Shown: positions 1 to 13,030, counted from the first letter of the stretch. The stretch is DNA of 64,000 nt from Dyella lipolytica (GCF_030160075.1 NZ_BSNQ01000009.1:864295-928294), one strand, 5' to 3'. The notes: generated by a model not told the origin, from the letters alone. Numbers and translations: made by a program.

Positions 1-308
<308 letters not shown>

Positions 309-389
309 TCACGCGCCAGCGTGAACGGTAGCTACCGAGGCCTTGCGCACCATCTAGGCAAGCTCCAGAGCGGTCGCTAGGCTCATCGC

Positions 390-1604
390 ATGCGCGCTTC
401 GATCCTCCCTCTCGCGGTTACGGCATACACCGCCACCTCCGCACTGGGCCTCGGCCTAGACGCTCATCTTGACGCACTCAAACAGCAGCGAAGCGGGCTC
501 CGCAGCAACGATTTCGGCGACAACCCGCTAGCATGCTGGATCGGCCGCGTATCCGGTCTCGAAACTACGACGCTGCCCGCCGAATACGCGCAGTGGGATT
601 GCCGCAATAACCGCCTCGCCTGGCTGGGTCTTAACCAGGACGACTTTCTGGCACGGGTTCATACAGCGCGGCAACGTTACGGGGCGACCCGCATCGCGCT
701 GCTGCTCGGCACGTCCACCGCCAGCATCAGGGCCACCGAGGAGGGTTACCGGCGTCTTGAGAACGATAGTCAGCTGCCCGCCGACCTCCGTCGCCAGGCG
801 ATCCATACCCCGCACTCGCTGACAGCTTTCGTGGCGGCCGCGCTGGATATTGGCGGCCCTTGCCTGACTATCTCCACCGCCTGCTCATCCAGCGCCAAGG
901 TATTTGCAGGTGCGGAGCGACTTATCCGCCTTGGCATCGTCGATGCCGCTGTCGTGGGGGGCGTCGATTCGCTGTGCGACAGCGTGCTGTACGGCTTCAA
1001 CGCGCTGGAGTTGGTATCGCCCGAACCGTGTCGTCCCTTCGATGCGGGCCGCCGCGGCATATCCATTGGCGAAGCCGCGGGTTTCGCCTTGCTTGAACGC
1101 GTCGATGCAGACACCGAAACGCACTTGCGACTGCTCGGCTGCGGCGAATCCAGCGATGCACATCACATGTCTACGCCCGACCCCGAAGGTATCGGCGCCG
1201 AACTGGCACTGCGCGATGTACTCGACCGCGCGGGCATCGATGTCTCGCAGGTCGACTACATCAATTTGCACGGCACGGCCAGCCAGAAAAACGATGCGAT
1301 GGAAGCCACTCTGGTCGCACGCCTGTTTCCAGCCAGTACACGAGTGAGCTCCACAAAAGGACTCACCGGCCACACCTTGGGTGCAGCAGGCATTGTCGAA
1401 GCGGCGATCACCTTGCTGGCTTTGCATGAAGGTTTCGTACCAGGCAATGCGGGTGCGGTGACACCCGACCCTGCTTGTACCGCGCATTTCGCCTGGCAGA
1501 ACGAATTCCGCCCCATGCAGATCGCGCTCAGCCATTCGTTCGGTTTCGGCGGTAGCAATGCCTGCCTGGCTTTCGCACGCGCATCCACGGGTAGCGACGT
1601 ATGA
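390..1604 (+). CDS. Beta-ketoacyl-ACP synthase of the aryl-polyene/xanthomonadin locus
   Basis: 404 aa thiolase-fold condensing enzyme. The catalytic triad is visible: Cys165 in the STACSSS motif, His294 in NLHGTASQ and His328 in KGLTGHTLGAAG, with the terminal GFGGSNACL loop. It would catalyse decarboxylative Claisen condensation of malonyl-ACP during polyene chain extension. It overlaps the next gene by 4 bp (ATGA), and that neighbour is a chain-length-factor-like protein, so the pair resembles the KS/CLF heterodimers of aryl-polyene clusters. FabF/FabB-like primary metabolism is less likely given these neighbours. Confidence 0.9.
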   Translation: MRASILPLAVTAYTATSALGLGLDAHLDALKQQRSGLRSNDFGDNPLACWIGRVSGLETTTLPAEYAQWDCRNNRLAWLGLNQDDFLARVHTARQRYGATRIALLLGTSTASIRATEEGYRRLENDSQLPADLRRQAIHTPHSLTAFVAAALDIGGPCLTISTACSSSAKVFAGAERLIRLGIVDAAVVGGVDSLCDSVLYGFNALELVSPEPCRPFDAGRRGISIGEAAGFALLERVDADTETHLRLLGCGESSDAHHMSTPDPEGIGAELALRDVLDRAGIDVSQVDYINLHGTASQKNDAMEATLVARLFPASTRVSSTKGLTGHTLGAAGIVEAAITLLALHEGFVPGNAGAVTPDPACTAHFAWQNEFRPMQIALSHSFGFGGSNACLAFARASTGSDV

Positions 1605-2392
1605 GCGCGTTGCGTGTCCAGGTGGAAGGCGTTGGCGTGTGGTCGCCGTCGTTGACCGACTTCGAGGCACTTCGCCGTCTGCTGGCCGGCGAAGCTCTTT
1701 CCGAGCCTGCTACGCGCCCCAACGCTGCGGCCTTGTCGCTCAACGAACGTCGTCGCGCGCCGGAAAGCGTCCTCGTCGCCATCGAGGTTGCTTCACAGGC
1801 CTTGGCCATGAGCGGGCGCGTCGCCGACAACCTGGCCTGCGTGTTTGCGTCTGCCTATGGCGATCAGGCCACCACCGACTACATGTGCCGCGTACTGGCG
1901 CGCGCACCCACCGAACTTTCACCCACCCGCTTTCACAACTCAGTGCACAACGCATCGGCCGGCTACTGGACGATCGCCACCGATTGTCGCGCACCGTCTA
2001 GCGCCGTCTGCGCAGGGCACGCCAGCTTCGGAGCCGGCTTACTGGAAGCGGCCGCCCAAGCATGTGCGGACCATCGCGCCGTTCTCCTCGTGTGCAGCGA
2101 CACCGTCGGCGTGGGTCCGCTAGGCGAACTCATCCAATGTCGGCTTGCCTTCGGTTGTGCGCTGATATTGTCTCCGTATACGAATGCAGGTATGCCAGGA
2201 ATAGCTCTTACGCCGGTCGTGGACGCTCCCAGACACGCGTCGCTGCCTGCTGTCTGCACGACGTGGATGCGCGACAATCCTTCTGCAGCATGCCTACCGC
2301 TGCTGGCCATGCTGGTGCGTGGCGACGATGAATGCGTATTGGCCGCATCCGAGCGACTGGGGCTGCGCGTACACATGGAGACCACTGCGTGA
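1601..2392 (+). CDS. Short ketosynthase-like chain length factor
   Basis: 263 aa. It resembles only the N-terminal half of a ketosynthase (the stand-alone KS-N family found in aryl-polyene clusters). The region equivalent to the nucleophilic elbow reads SSAVCAGHASFGAG and lacks the TACSSS motif, and no second His motif is seen, so it is probably not catalytic. Role inferred as a partner of the upstream ketosynthase that helps set polyene length. Its start ATG overlaps the upstream stop and its stop overlaps the downstream GTG, giving a tightly coupled three-gene operon. Confidence 0.75.
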   Translation: MSALRVQVEGVGVWSPSLTDFEALRRLLAGEALSEPATRPNAAALSLNERRRAPESVLVAIEVASQALAMSGRVADNLACVFASAYGDQATTDYMCRVLARAPTELSPTRFHNSVHNASAGYWTIATDCRAPSSAVCAGHASFGAGLLEAAAQACADHRAVLLVCSDTVGVGPLGELIQCRLAFGCALILSPYTNAGMPGIALTPVVDAPRHASLPAVCTTWMRDNPSAACLPLLAMLVRGDDECVLAASERLGLRVHMETTA

Positions 2393-3153
2393 ACGATGCA
2401 CCGCGCTGGTGTGTATTGATTCCCTGCCTTAACGAAGAGGCGGCGATCGCCTCGGTCGTAAGGTCGGTATTGCAGCTTGGCGCCCCGGTCATCGTGATCG
2501 ATGATGGTTCGCATGACCGCACGCCGGATATCGTCAGCGCGCTGCCGGTTACGCTGCTTCGCCATTCGGAACGGCAAGGCAAGGGCGAAGCGCTGCGCAC
2601 GGGTTTCCGCGAGGCCCTTCGGCAGGGCTTCGATGCTGTCGTCACCATGGACGGTGACGGACAACACTTGGCTGCGGATGTACCGCGTCTGGTCGACGCC
2701 GCCAAACGCTTTCCCGACCACATCGTCATCGGCGCACGGCTATTGCAGCGCGAACAGCAGCCGAAAGCCCGACGTCGTGCCAATGCTTTTGCCGACTGGG
2801 GGATTTCCTGGGCCTGCGCGCAACCGGTGGCCGACACGCAGAGTGGCCAGCGCTGGTATCCGCGCAGTGCGCTGGATCTGGTCGAGCTAAACGCTGAGAA
2901 TTTTGTGTTCGAATCGGCAGTGTTGATTGTCGCTTCCCGCGAAAAAGGGCTGGGCATTGTTTCGGTGCCGATCGCATCGCGTTATCAGGACACGTTCCGA
3001 CTCAGTCATTTCAGCCCCGTGCGTGACGTGGTGCGAATCGCGATGTACACCCTGGGACGCTTGATCCATTACGGCGGCATTCGCGCCAGTTATCGCCGCT
3101 CACGTGCCGAGCCGCAAGTGATCGACGATACGTATTCGCGACACGCGGCGTAA
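2389..3153 (+). CDS. Family 2 glycosyltransferase of the pigment locus
   Basis: 254 aa from a GTG that overlaps the upstream TGA (GTGA); the open frame runs further upstream but the overlap favours this start. GT-A fold signatures are clear: CVLIPCLNEE near the N-terminus, VIDDGSHDRTPD and the MDGDGQH metal/nucleotide site. No long membrane anchor is obvious. Such GT2 proteins occur in xanthomonadin clusters, where they are thought to act in modifying or attaching the polyene. The substrate cannot be told from sequence. Confidence 0.85.
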   Translation: MNDAPRWCVLIPCLNEEAAIASVVRSVLQLGAPVIVIDDGSHDRTPDIVSALPVTLLRHSERQGKGEALRTGFREALRQGFDAVVTMDGDGQHLAADVPRLVDAAKRFPDHIVIGARLLQREQQPKARRRANAFADWGISWACAQPVADTQSGQRWYPRSALDLVELNAENFVFESAVLIVASREKGLGIVSVPIASRYQDTFRLSHFSPVRDVVRIAMYTLGRLIHYGGIRASYRRSRAEPQVIDDTYSRHAA

Positions 3154-3157
3154 CTCA

Positions 3158-3598
3158 TCAGGCATCCGCGTGCATAACGGCTGCGCGGCCCGATATCAGT
3201 AGACGCCCACGCTGCTCGACCTTGAACGTGTACTGCGCACCACGTCCATCGTCAAAAAGACATTCCGCATGGACGTCCAAACGTCCATCCGAAAGATCGA
3301 CATATTCGATCATCAGCTGCACATCGCGCAGACTGACCAGCCTGCCCGGCCGCACCCTGGCTTCGCCCCGCGAAGCGGCCAGCAAGGCGCCATGCACCGC
3401 CGCGGCCTGCGCACCGTATTCGGCCAGATGCACAGCATGCAGCCCGGCATCGTTGCGCAAGGGGTGCTGGGGCGATGTGTATCGTTCACCCGTTGCGTGG
3501 ATCGTCGTTGCGTTCCAATCAAGCACGGTATCGAGCAAACGCATCGCGCCAGCGTGCGGTATCCATTCGGCCCAGACAGGCTGCGTGAGCATGTTCAC
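3158..3598 (-). CDS. Hotdog-fold 3-hydroxyacyl-ACP dehydratase-like protein (ApeP type)
   Basis: 146 aa from a GTG at 3598 (overlapping the upstream TGA); an ATG two codons later is an alternative start. The N-terminal WIPHAGAMRLLDTVLDW is the typical hotdog opening of the ApeP/FabA-like family, followed by VHLAEYGAQAAAVHGALLA, the central helix. Inferred to dehydrate 3-hydroxyacyl-ACP intermediates during polyene synthesis together with the second hotdog protein in this operon. It is the last gene of a minus-strand operon ACP, ApeI-like, acyltransferase, this gene, converging on the ketosynthase operon with a gap of only 4 bp. Confidence 0.78.
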   Translation of the reverse strand: MNMLTQPVWAEWIPHAGAMRLLDTVLDWNATTIHATGERYTSPQHPLRNDAGLHAVHLAEYGAQAAAVHGALLAASRGEARVRPGRLVSLRDVQLMIEYVDLSDGRLDVHAECLFDDGRGAQYTFKVEQRGRLLISGRAAVMHADA

Positions 3599-4542
3599 GC
3601 CTCGCGCATGGAGTTAACTCGTGCTGGCGCAGCGGCCCGGTGATCGTCTTGTTGCCAGAAATCGTAGAAGTTGAACCAGTTGTAAGGTTCGAGACGTGCG
3701 TAATGTTCCAGCCGCTGCGCGTAATGGGACAGAACACCATCGAGCGCCTGGTTGCGCGCCTCGCGCGGAATGTCCACGCGCTCGGCAAAGCTCTCAAAGC
3801 TGAGTGCGTAGCGACGTCCACCGCGATAAACGCCGAAGCAGAGCATCACCGGCACTTGCAGCGTATGGGCGAGCAGCCATGGCCCTGTCGGGAATGGGGC
3901 CGGTTGACCTAGAAAATCGACGCGACGCAATACTTCGTGCGCACGGCCGCGATCGGCCAACAGCGCCACCATGCCGCCTGCCCGGCAGGCTTCGGCCACC
4001 GCCAGCGTGATGGCCGCGCCGCCTTGCGAGACGTCAATCACAGCCTCGCCCACGTCAGGCGCCAAGGCTTCCAGTAACTCGGTGATCGCGGGTGTTTTCT
4101 GCTTATCGAGCAACACACGCAGTGGTATTTGTGGACAGCGCGCACTGAGCGCACGCAGCACTTCGAAGCTGCCCTGATGGGAGCCGATCAGCAACACGCC
4201 TCGTCCTTGGGCGAGGTAGTGCTGAAGTGGCTCCATCCCATTTACTTCGATGTCGAAATCGCGTTCGCCGTGCGCAAGCAGATAAATGCGATCCGCCATG
4301 GTCACGGCAAAACAGTGCAGATGCTTGAGTACCTGCCAGGTAGTTGCCCGGCGGCCGAACACGCGGCTCAAGTATTCGCGCGACGCACGACGTTCAGGAC
4401 CTCGGCGCAAGAAGTAGTACAGAGTGATCGGATATAGGCAAAGAAGTATGAACCCTCGACCGCAACTTAGCGCCGCACCGATCAGCAACCGTAACGAAAA
4501 ACGGCCGCCACCTTCCGGTTGATCCTGCCAATGCGCCGTCAT
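3595..4542 (-). CDS. LpxL/HtrB-like lipid acyltransferase of the pigment locus
   Basis: 315 aa. An N-terminal hydrophobic segment (about residues 18-45) is followed by the acyltransferase motif GSHQGSFE (HX4E) near residue 142 and by LLADRGR further on. The family transfers acyl chains from ACP to lipid acceptors; in aryl-polyene and xanthomonadin clusters a homologue is thought to attach the polyene to its lipid anchor. Overlaps the upstream dehydratase gene and the downstream hotdog gene by 4 bp each, so co-translation is likely. Confidence 0.82.
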   Translation of the reverse strand: MTAHWQDQPEGGGRFSLRLLIGAALSCGRGFILLCLYPITLYYFLRRGPERRASREYLSRVFGRRATTWQVLKHLHCFAVTMADRIYLLAHGERDFDIEVNGMEPLQHYLAQGRGVLLIGSHQGSFEVLRALSARCPQIPLRVLLDKQKTPAITELLEALAPDVGEAVIDVSQGGAAITLAVAEACRAGGMVALLADRGRAHEVLRRVDFLGQPAPFPTGPWLLAHTLQVPVMLCFGVYRGGRRYALSFESFAERVDIPREARNQALDGVLSHYAQRLEHYARLEPYNWFNFYDFWQQDDHRAAAPARVNSMREA

Positions 4543-4853
4543 GCCGCGCCCTCGATCAGGCCGCGTGCCAGCAAGTGATTTTCGCGACGGATTTCAAAAC
4601 GAATTCTGCCGGCCGCCTCATCCAACTCGAGTTCCGCCTGCTCGCCCGGAAGCAGCGGTGCCAGGAACTTTACCTCCAGCACACGCGCAAGACGCTGGTC
4701 GCGCCAGTCGCGCAGCGCCTTGGCGACGTGGTCCAGCAATACGACACCGGGTACGAGCGGATGGCCTGGAAAATGCCCAGGCAAGCAGGGGTGTTCCGGC
4801 GATACGAACAGTGCCGTGCGATAGTGGTTGTCGCTGGATTTGCACTGAATCAC
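4539..4853 (-). CDS. Small hotdog dehydratase (ApeI/FabZ-like)
   Basis: 104 aa. The segment LPGHFPGHPLVPGVVLLDHV (residues about 24-43) is the classical FabZ/ApeI active-site region with the catalytic His in GHFPGHP. Shorter than housekeeping FabZ (about 140-150 aa), as usual for aryl-polyene cluster dehydratases. Inferred to form the conjugated double bonds by dehydration of 3-hydroxyacyl-ACP. Lies between the ACP and the acyltransferase. Confidence 0.83.
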   Translation of the reverse strand: MIQCKSSDNHYRTALFVSPEHPCLPGHFPGHPLVPGVVLLDHVAKALRDWRDQRLARVLEVKFLAPLLPGEQAELELDEAAGRIRFEIRRENHLLARGLIEGAA

Positions 4854-4921
4854 GTCGGCGCGCCGCTAGGACTATTGAAGCGATGATGCGGGTCTGACCT
4901 GTCACAGACCTTAACGCGCCG

Positions 4922-5191
4922 TCAGGCAGTTCGTTCCCGTTCGATATGCTCGGAGAGCGCGTGCAAGCTGCTGAAAATGTGCTGGTTGTCCGGATGGTCC
5001 GAACGCAGCTGCATGCCATAGCGCTTCGATACGGCCAGAGCGATTTCCAGGGCGTCAATCGAGTCCAACCCCAGATCGCCGCCGAATAGCGGCGCTTGTG
5101 GATCGATCTGCGTGGGATCGACCGTCTCGAGGTTCAGGGCGTCCACGATCAGGATGGCCAGTTCGTGTTCGGCGGTGGTCTGCGTGGCCAT
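4922..5191 (-). CDS. Acyl carrier protein of the pigment locus
   Basis: 89 aa from the ATG at 5191; the frame stays open upstream but those residues are Arg/Pro-rich and unlike an ACP. The phosphopantetheine attachment motif GLDSIDALE carries Ser44, and the protein is acidic as expected. It should carry the growing polyene. Head of the minus-strand pigment operon, about 90 bp before the chorismatase gene that starts on the other strand, so a short divergent promoter region lies at 5192-5282. Confidence 0.9.
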   Translation of the reverse strand: MATQTTAEHELAILIVDALNLETVDPTQIDPQAPLFGGDLGLDSIDALEIALAVSKRYGMQLRSDHPDNQHIFSSLHALSEHIERERTA

Positions 5192-5282
5192 GCGTGTTTC
5201 GGGGCTCCGGATGCGCTGCCGGCGCGGGGCTGGAGCGGTCGGCCAGTGTAACATAGGGGTCCTGTCGTTCCTGGTTGCAAGC

Positions 5283-6272
5283 ATGGTTCAGGCAAGCGAA
5301 AACCCGCAGGTCCGGCCGGTCCTGCCGCGCACTCCGCACGTCACCTATCGCATGGCAGACCCAAAGACTGCCTTGGCCGAGCCGGGCACGTTGGCGGTGT
5401 TCGGTTTTGGCGCCGGAGCACCCGACAGCGACGATCCGCGTTGGCTGCGTGTCGCACTGGAATGTTTCGATGCGCCCGCTCCCCTTGAGCTGTGGCAGGT
5501 CGATGGCGATGTTTCCTGCGGCCGTCACGACGCCGTGCGTTGGTCCACCGGTGGCGGCTGGCTGTTTGCCGCCATCGAACTGAACGAGCGCGACTTTGGC
5601 GGAACCGAAGCGACGGCCCGGCATGCGTATGCGGAACTGCGCCGATTCATGGGCACGCGCGAACAAAGCGTGCTGCGCATCTGGAATTACATCAGCGACA
5701 TTAACCGCGGCGATGGCGATGCCGAATGCTATAAGCAGTTTTGCGATGGCCGCGCAGCGGGCCTCGGCGACTTTTTTGCAGAAGGCTTTCCTGCGGCCAC
5801 GGCGATCGGGCACCACAACGGTGAACATCTTCTGCAGGTTTATCTGCTCGCCAATGGCGATCCGGGCACCGCGATCGAAAATCCACGCCAAGTCAGCGCG
5901 TGGCGCTATCCGCGCCAATACGGTCGCACCTCGCCCGGCTTTGCGCGCGCGATGCTGATGCCGGCACGGGATGCGCTGGCGATCTCCGGTACCGCGGCGG
6001 TCGTCGGCCATGCGTCCGCGCACGAGGGAGATCTCGAAGCGCAACTCAACGAGACTCTGACCAACCTCGAAGCCTTGCTTGCCACGGCGGATATGCCGGC
6101 CGGCTTCGATACGCATTCGCCGCTCAAGGCTTACGTGCGCCGTCCCGTCGATGCACCCCGTGTGCGCGAGATCCTGCAGCAACGTCTACCGGGTGTGCCG
6201 GTACTGTTGATCCATGGCGACGTATGTCGCAGTGAGCTGTTGGTGGAAATCGATGGCTGGCGTTTTGCGTAG
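5283..6272 (+). CDS. xanB2: XanB2-like chorismatase (hydroxybenzoate synthase)
   Basis: 329 aa from the ATG at 5283; a longer in-frame extension is rejected because it runs through the divergent promoter and into the ACP gene. The protein resembles the FkbO/Hyg5/XanB2 chorismatase family (often labelled pteridine-dependent deoxygenase-like), with SVLRIWNYISDIN, TAIGHHN and the C-terminal LLIHGDVCRSELLVEIDG block. In Xanthomonas XanB2 splits chorismate into 3- and 4-hydroxybenzoate, feeding xanthomonadin and ubiquinone. Its position beside the ACP supports a role in making the aryl starter unit. Confidence 0.85.
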   Translation: MVQASENPQVRPVLPRTPHVTYRMADPKTALAEPGTLAVFGFGAGAPDSDDPRWLRVALECFDAPAPLELWQVDGDVSCGRHDAVRWSTGGGWLFAAIELNERDFGGTEATARHAYAELRRFMGTREQSVLRIWNYISDINRGDGDAECYKQFCDGRAAGLGDFFAEGFPAATAIGHHNGEHLLQVYLLANGDPGTAIENPRQVSAWRYPRQYGRTSPGFARAMLMPARDALAISGTAAVVGHASAHEGDLEAQLNETLTNLEALLATADMPAGFDTHSPLKAYVRRPVDAPRVREILQQRLPGVPVLLIHGDVCRSELLVEIDGWRFA

Positions 6273-6283
6273 TGCGGAAACGT

Positions 6284-7654
6284 TTATGGCTTTTTTTCGG
6301 GTCGCTTCCAGCCCGGCAAAAGGGCCTGCCGCGCGCGCGCTACGGTGAGCTCGCCCGCCGGTGCATCCTTCGTAATCACTGAGCCCGCGCCAATGGTCGC
6401 TCCAGCGCCGATGGTGACAGGCGCCACCAGTGCACTGTTGGAACCGATGAAGGCGCCATCCTCAATGGTGGTAACGAATTTGTTGATGCCGTCGTAATTG
6501 CAGGTGATGGTGCCCGCACCTACGTTGACGTTGCGTCCGATCACGGTATCGCCGAGGTAGCTCAAGTGATTGGCCTTGCTTCCCTCGCCGATCCGCACCT
6601 TCTTGGTTTCGACAAAATTGCCGACGTGCACACCGGCGGCCAATTCCGTACCGGGGCGCAGTCGTGCGAAGGGCCCAATGATGCACGGACCGTGCGTGAC
6701 CACGCCGTCCAGATCGCAATGCGCATGCACAACAGTGCCGGCGGCGAGCTGCACGTTTTTCAAACGTGAAAAAGGGCCTATGCGTACATCTTCTCCAAGC
6801 CGCACGTCGCCTTCGAGGATCACGTCGATGTCGATCTCTACATCATGTTCCGCACTGACCGTGCCACGCACATCGACCCGGCGCGGATCGGCCACTCGCA
6901 CACCATCCAGCGTCAATGCCTGGACGGCGCGCTGGCGATAGGCATCCTCGAGTTCGCTCAACTGCCATGGCGTGTTAGCACCCGCGGCTTCCATCGGGTC
7001 CTCGCATTCGATGCTTTGCGCAGCGCGATTTTCGCTCGCGGCCATCTTGAAGATATCGGTGAGGTAATACTCGCCTTGCGCATTGTTGCGATCCAGGCTG
7101 CCCGTCCAGCGCTTTAGTGTGGCGGCTTCCGCGGCCACGATGCCTGTGTTGATCAGATTGATGGCGCGTTGATTGTCGTCGGCGTCCTTCTCCTCGATCA
7201 CCGCGCGCACCAGTCCGTTACCGTCGCGCATGACGCGGCCATAGCCTTGCGGATTGGCGACCCGAGTTGCCAGCATGGTCAAGCCGCCTTCGGTCTGCAC
7301 CAGCCGCTGCAACGTGTCCGCACGGGTCAAGGGCACGTCGCCATAGAGCACCAATACCTGCGCGTCATCAGGCACGTTGCGTAATGCCTGGCCGACGGCA
7401 TGACCGGTACCCAACTGCTCGGTCTGCAATGTCCAGCGCAGATCCGGTTGATCCTCGAACGCCGCCAGCACCTGCTCGCCGTGATATCCGTACACGACGT
7501 GGATCGCTTCCGGATGCAACGCACGCGCCGTAGCGAGCACGTGTGCCAGCAGCGGCCGACCGGCCAGGGGCATTAGCACCTTGGCTTTTTTCGATTTCAT
7601 GCGCTTGCCTTCGCCAGCAGCGAGGACAATGACGTGCAGGGGTGTTTGGCTCAT
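6284..7654 (-). CDS. glmU: Bifunctional N-acetylglucosamine-1-phosphate uridyltransferase / glucosamine-1-phosphate acetyltransferase
   Basis: 456 aa, full length for the family. The N-terminal pyrophosphorylase domain carries [20 protein letters not shown] (residues 11-30) and VLYGDVPL. The C-terminal half is a left-handed beta helix of hexapeptide repeats with NLSYLGD-type and [12 protein letters not shown] motifs for acetyltransfer. It makes UDP-GlcNAc for peptidoglycan and lipid A. It sits downstream of atpC, a common gammaproteobacterial order, but a terminator at 7761-7779 separates them. Confidence 0.97.
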   Translation of the reverse strand: MSQTPLHVIVLAAGEGKRMKSKKAKVLMPLAGRPLLAHVLATARALHPEAIHVVYGYHGEQVLAAFEDQPDLRWTLQTEQLGTGHAVGQALRNVPDDAQVLVLYGDVPLTRADTLQRLVQTEGGLTMLATRVANPQGYGRVMRDGNGLVRAVIEEKDADDNQRAINLINTGIVAAEAATLKRWTGSLDRNNAQGEYYLTDIFKMAASENRAAQSIECEDPMEAAGANTPWQLSELEDAYRQRAVQALTLDGVRVADPRRVDVRGTVSAEHDVEIDIDVILEGDVRLGEDVRIGPFSRLKNVQLAAGTVVHAHCDLDGVVTHGPCIIGPFARLRPGTELAAGVHVGNFVETKKVRIGEGSKANHLSYLGDTVIGRNVNVGAGTITCNYDGINKFVTTIEDGAFIGSNSALVAPVTIGAGATIGAGSVITKDAPAGELTVARARQALLPGWKRPEKKP

Positions 7655-7752
7655 AACGGATCACCACATGTCGTGTCAGGAGTTAAGCATACCCGTTCAT
7701 TGAGGGCGTACCGCTGGCACGGCGCGGTTACGGTTAAGGCACGCTGCCGTCA

Positions 7753-7785
7753 AACGAAAACGCCGGCACAAGGCCGGCGCTTCGG
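7753..7785 (-). terminator. Rho-independent terminator of the atp operon
   Basis: A perfect 7-bp stem (CGCCGGC 7761-7767 and GCCGGCG 7773-7779) with loop ACAAG is followed on the minus strand by a T-rich stretch (TTTTCGTTT). It lies just past the atpC stop, between atpC and glmU. Confidence 0.82.
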
Positions 7786-7806
7786 ATTCGACAAGATCTA
7801 TGTCGC

Positions 7807-8229
7807 TCAGTGCTTGAGGTTCTTGCGCAGTCGCTCCAGCGCCTGCAGCTGGGCCAGCGCCTGAGCCAGCTTGGCCTGCGCCTCGGCAACTTCGACCACG
7901 TCGGTGCGATTGGCCAGCGCGTCTTCGGCTTCCTGCTTGGCGCGCTTGGCGGCGTTTTCATCGAGGTCGGCGGCGCGTGCTGCGGTGTCGGCCAGCACGG
8001 TCACGACCTGCGGCTGCACCTCGAGGATGCCGCCGGAGACGTAGAACTGCTGGCGCTCGCCGCCTTCCAGTACCACGTCGATGTGGCCCGGCTTAAGGCG
8101 GGTGATTAGCGGCGCGTGGCGGGGCGTGATGCCCAGCTCGCCGAGCTCGCCGGTGACGACGACCATCACCGCTTCGCCGTGAAAGATCTCGGCTTCGGCA
8201 CTGACGATGTCGCAACGAATGGTGCTCAT
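7807..8229 (-). CDS. atpC: F1 ATP synthase epsilon subunit
   Basis: 140 aa. N-terminal beta sandwich with [22 protein letters not shown] and [19 protein letters not shown], then two C-terminal helices (about 90-140) with [12 protein letters not shown] and ALERLRKNL. Links the rotor gamma subunit to the c-ring and can inhibit ATP hydrolysis. Last gene of the atp operon, followed by a hairpin terminator. Confidence 0.96.
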   Translation of the reverse strand: MSTIRCDIVSAEAEIFHGEAVMVVVTGELGELGITPRHAPLITRLKPGHIDVVLEGGERQQFYVSGGILEVQPQVVTVLADTAARAADLDENAAKRAKQEAEDALANRTDVVEVAEAQAKLAQALAQLQALERLRKNLKH

Positions 8230-8328
8230 AACTTTCTCACTTCGCCCGACGTATCGAACGGAAAGGATTTATCGGCTTAGCGTGGAGCCAGCTTGCTTAC
8301 GCGAAGCCGGCTCCGGGAGCGACCGTGA

Positions 8329-9762
<1,434 letters not shown>

Positions 9763-9860
9763 TTAAGTGTTTGTCTAAGCGCCGTTTGAGCGTCGCTCTT
9801 AGTGAGGAGTGCGGCCATGGATGGCCGCTTTTTGATCTTCGCGATCACGGACGATCGCAC

Positions 9861-10793
9861 TCATACAGCCGCTGCACCGCCGACAATCTCGGAAATTTCC
9901 TGCGTGATCGCAGCCTGACGCGCCTTGTTATAAACGAGTGTCAGTTCGCCGATTACTTTCGTTGCGTTATCCGACGCGCTCTTCATCGCTACCATCCGCG
10001 CTGCATGTTCGCTGGCGAGATTTTCCAGCACGGCCTGGTACACCACCGACTCGATGTAGCGACCGAGTACATGTTCCAGCACGGTCCCGGCATCGGGTTC
10101 GTAGAGGTAATCCCAGTCATGGGTCTGCTCGAGCTTCAAGCCTGCAACCGGCCAGCTTGGCATCCCCGCGCCCTTGCCACCTTCGGCAGCCTCGATCTCC
10201 GCCGCCACCACCGGCAGCGGAAGCAACGCTTCGATCGACGGCTTCTGCGTCATGGTATTGACGAAATCGTTGTAGGCCAGGAACACACGATCGAGACCGT
10301 TGGCCATATACGCATCCAGCGCCACCTTGATCACGCCGATCAGCTGCTCGACCTTGGGACGCTCGCCCAGATGGGTGACGCTGCCCACAAGGTTGACGCC
10401 CTTGATGCGGCGGAAGAACTGCACCGCTTTCTGGCCGATGGCCACGACATCCACCTGCACACCCTTCGCCTGCCATTCCTGGATGGCTGGCAACAAGCGA
10501 CGGAACAGGTTGGAATTGAGACCGCCGCAAAGGCCGCGATCGGTGGTCACCACGATATAGCCGACACGCGCAACGTTCTCGCGCTCGACGAGGAACGGGT
10601 GCTTGAAGTCGGTGCTGGCATGCGCGACGTGCGCAATCACCTTGCGCATGGTGCGCGCATAGGGGCGCGAGGCCTTCATCAGATCCTGCGCTTTGCGGAT
10701 CTTGGAGGCCGAGACCATTTCGAGCGCGCGCGTCACCTTGCGCATGTTCTGCGTGCTCTTGATCTTGGTTTTGATTTCGCGTCCGCTTGCCAC
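9861..10793 (-). CDS. atpG: F1 ATP synthase gamma subunit
   Basis: 310 aa central stalk. N-terminal [31 protein letters not shown]-type coiled coil, the [10 protein letters not shown] motif near residue 83 and the C-terminal helix with [15 protein letters not shown]. About 20 aa longer than the E. coli protein owing to a middle insertion ([13 protein letters not shown], about 200-212). Located between atpA and atpD as usual. Confidence 0.96.
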   Translation of the reverse strand: MASGREIKTKIKSTQNMRKVTRALEMVSASKIRKAQDLMKASRPYARTMRKVIAHVAHASTDFKHPFLVERENVARVGYIVVTTDRGLCGGLNSNLFRRLLPAIQEWQAKGVQVDVVAIGQKAVQFFRRIKGVNLVGSVTHLGERPKVEQLIGVIKVALDAYMANGLDRVFLAYNDFVNTMTQKPSIEALLPLPVVAAEIEAAEGGKGAGMPSWPVAGLKLEQTHDWDYLYEPDAGTVLEHVLGRYIESVVYQAVLENLASEHAARMVAMKSASDNATKVIGELTLVYNKARQAAITQEISEIVGGAAAV

Positions 10794-10881
10794 GTTTGCC
10801 TCAACCTGTTGGGTCTATGCCGTTTCGGTGCGTCGACCGAAGTGCTGCGCAGCGATTCGTATCGCTGCGCACCCTAAGTAC

Positions 10882-12432
<1,551 letters not shown>

Positions 12433-12490
12433 GGTCGTTATCCTTGGGTTTGCGCCGCGCTAACGGCACCCGGTGATTTTGAATTCTTTG

Positions 12491-13027
12491 TCAGTGCGCG
12501 AGAGCGGTAGCCAAACGTTCCAGGCGACCGCGCGCGGAGCCGTCGATCACTTCGCTGCCGGTGTCGATCACCACGCCGCCGAGCAGCGACGGATCGACCT
12601 GGGTTTCCAGTTCGATCTCGCGCTTGAAGCGGCGCTTGAGCGAGGCTTTCAGCTGCTCGGTCTGCGCAGCATCCAGGGCCATTGCACTGGTGACCTTCAC
12701 CAGCAGCTGCGACTCGGATTCACGCTTATAGGTCTCGTAGAGAGCGCCCACTTCCGGCAACAGCACCATGCGACGCTTTTCTGCCAGCGCCATGAGGAAC
12801 TTGCCGAACGTGCTATCGGCCTTGCCGCCCTCGGGCAGATGCAGCGCCACCAATTGTTCCGGCTTTACGCGCGGATCGGTGCTGAGCGCGGCCACGCGCG
12901 GATCCTTTGCCACTTCCGCGGCAAAAGCCAGCGCCTGTGACCAGGCGGCGAGTGCACCTTCCGCCTGCGCCAGCTCGAAAGCGGCGCGGGCGTAGGGGCG
13001 GGCGAGCGTGATTGCCTGGGCTGCCAT
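12491..13027 (-). CDS. atpH: F1 ATP synthase delta subunit
   Basis: 178 aa. Family opening ITLARPYARAAFELAQ and the C-terminal GGVVIDTGSEVIDGSARGRLERL, which matches the conserved OSCP/delta signature (GG..I.IGD.VIDGS.R..L..L). Connects the F1 head to the b-subunit stator. Three bases separate it from atpF. Confidence 0.96.
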   Translation of the reverse strand: MAAQAITLARPYARAAFELAQAEGALAAWSQALAFAAEVAKDPRVAALSTDPRVKPEQLVALHLPEGGKADSTFGKFLMALAEKRRMVLLPEVGALYETYKRESESQLLVKVTSAMALDAAQTEQLKASLKRRFKREIELETQVDPSLLGGVVIDTGSEVIDGSARGRLERLATALAH

Positions 13028-13030
13028 CGA

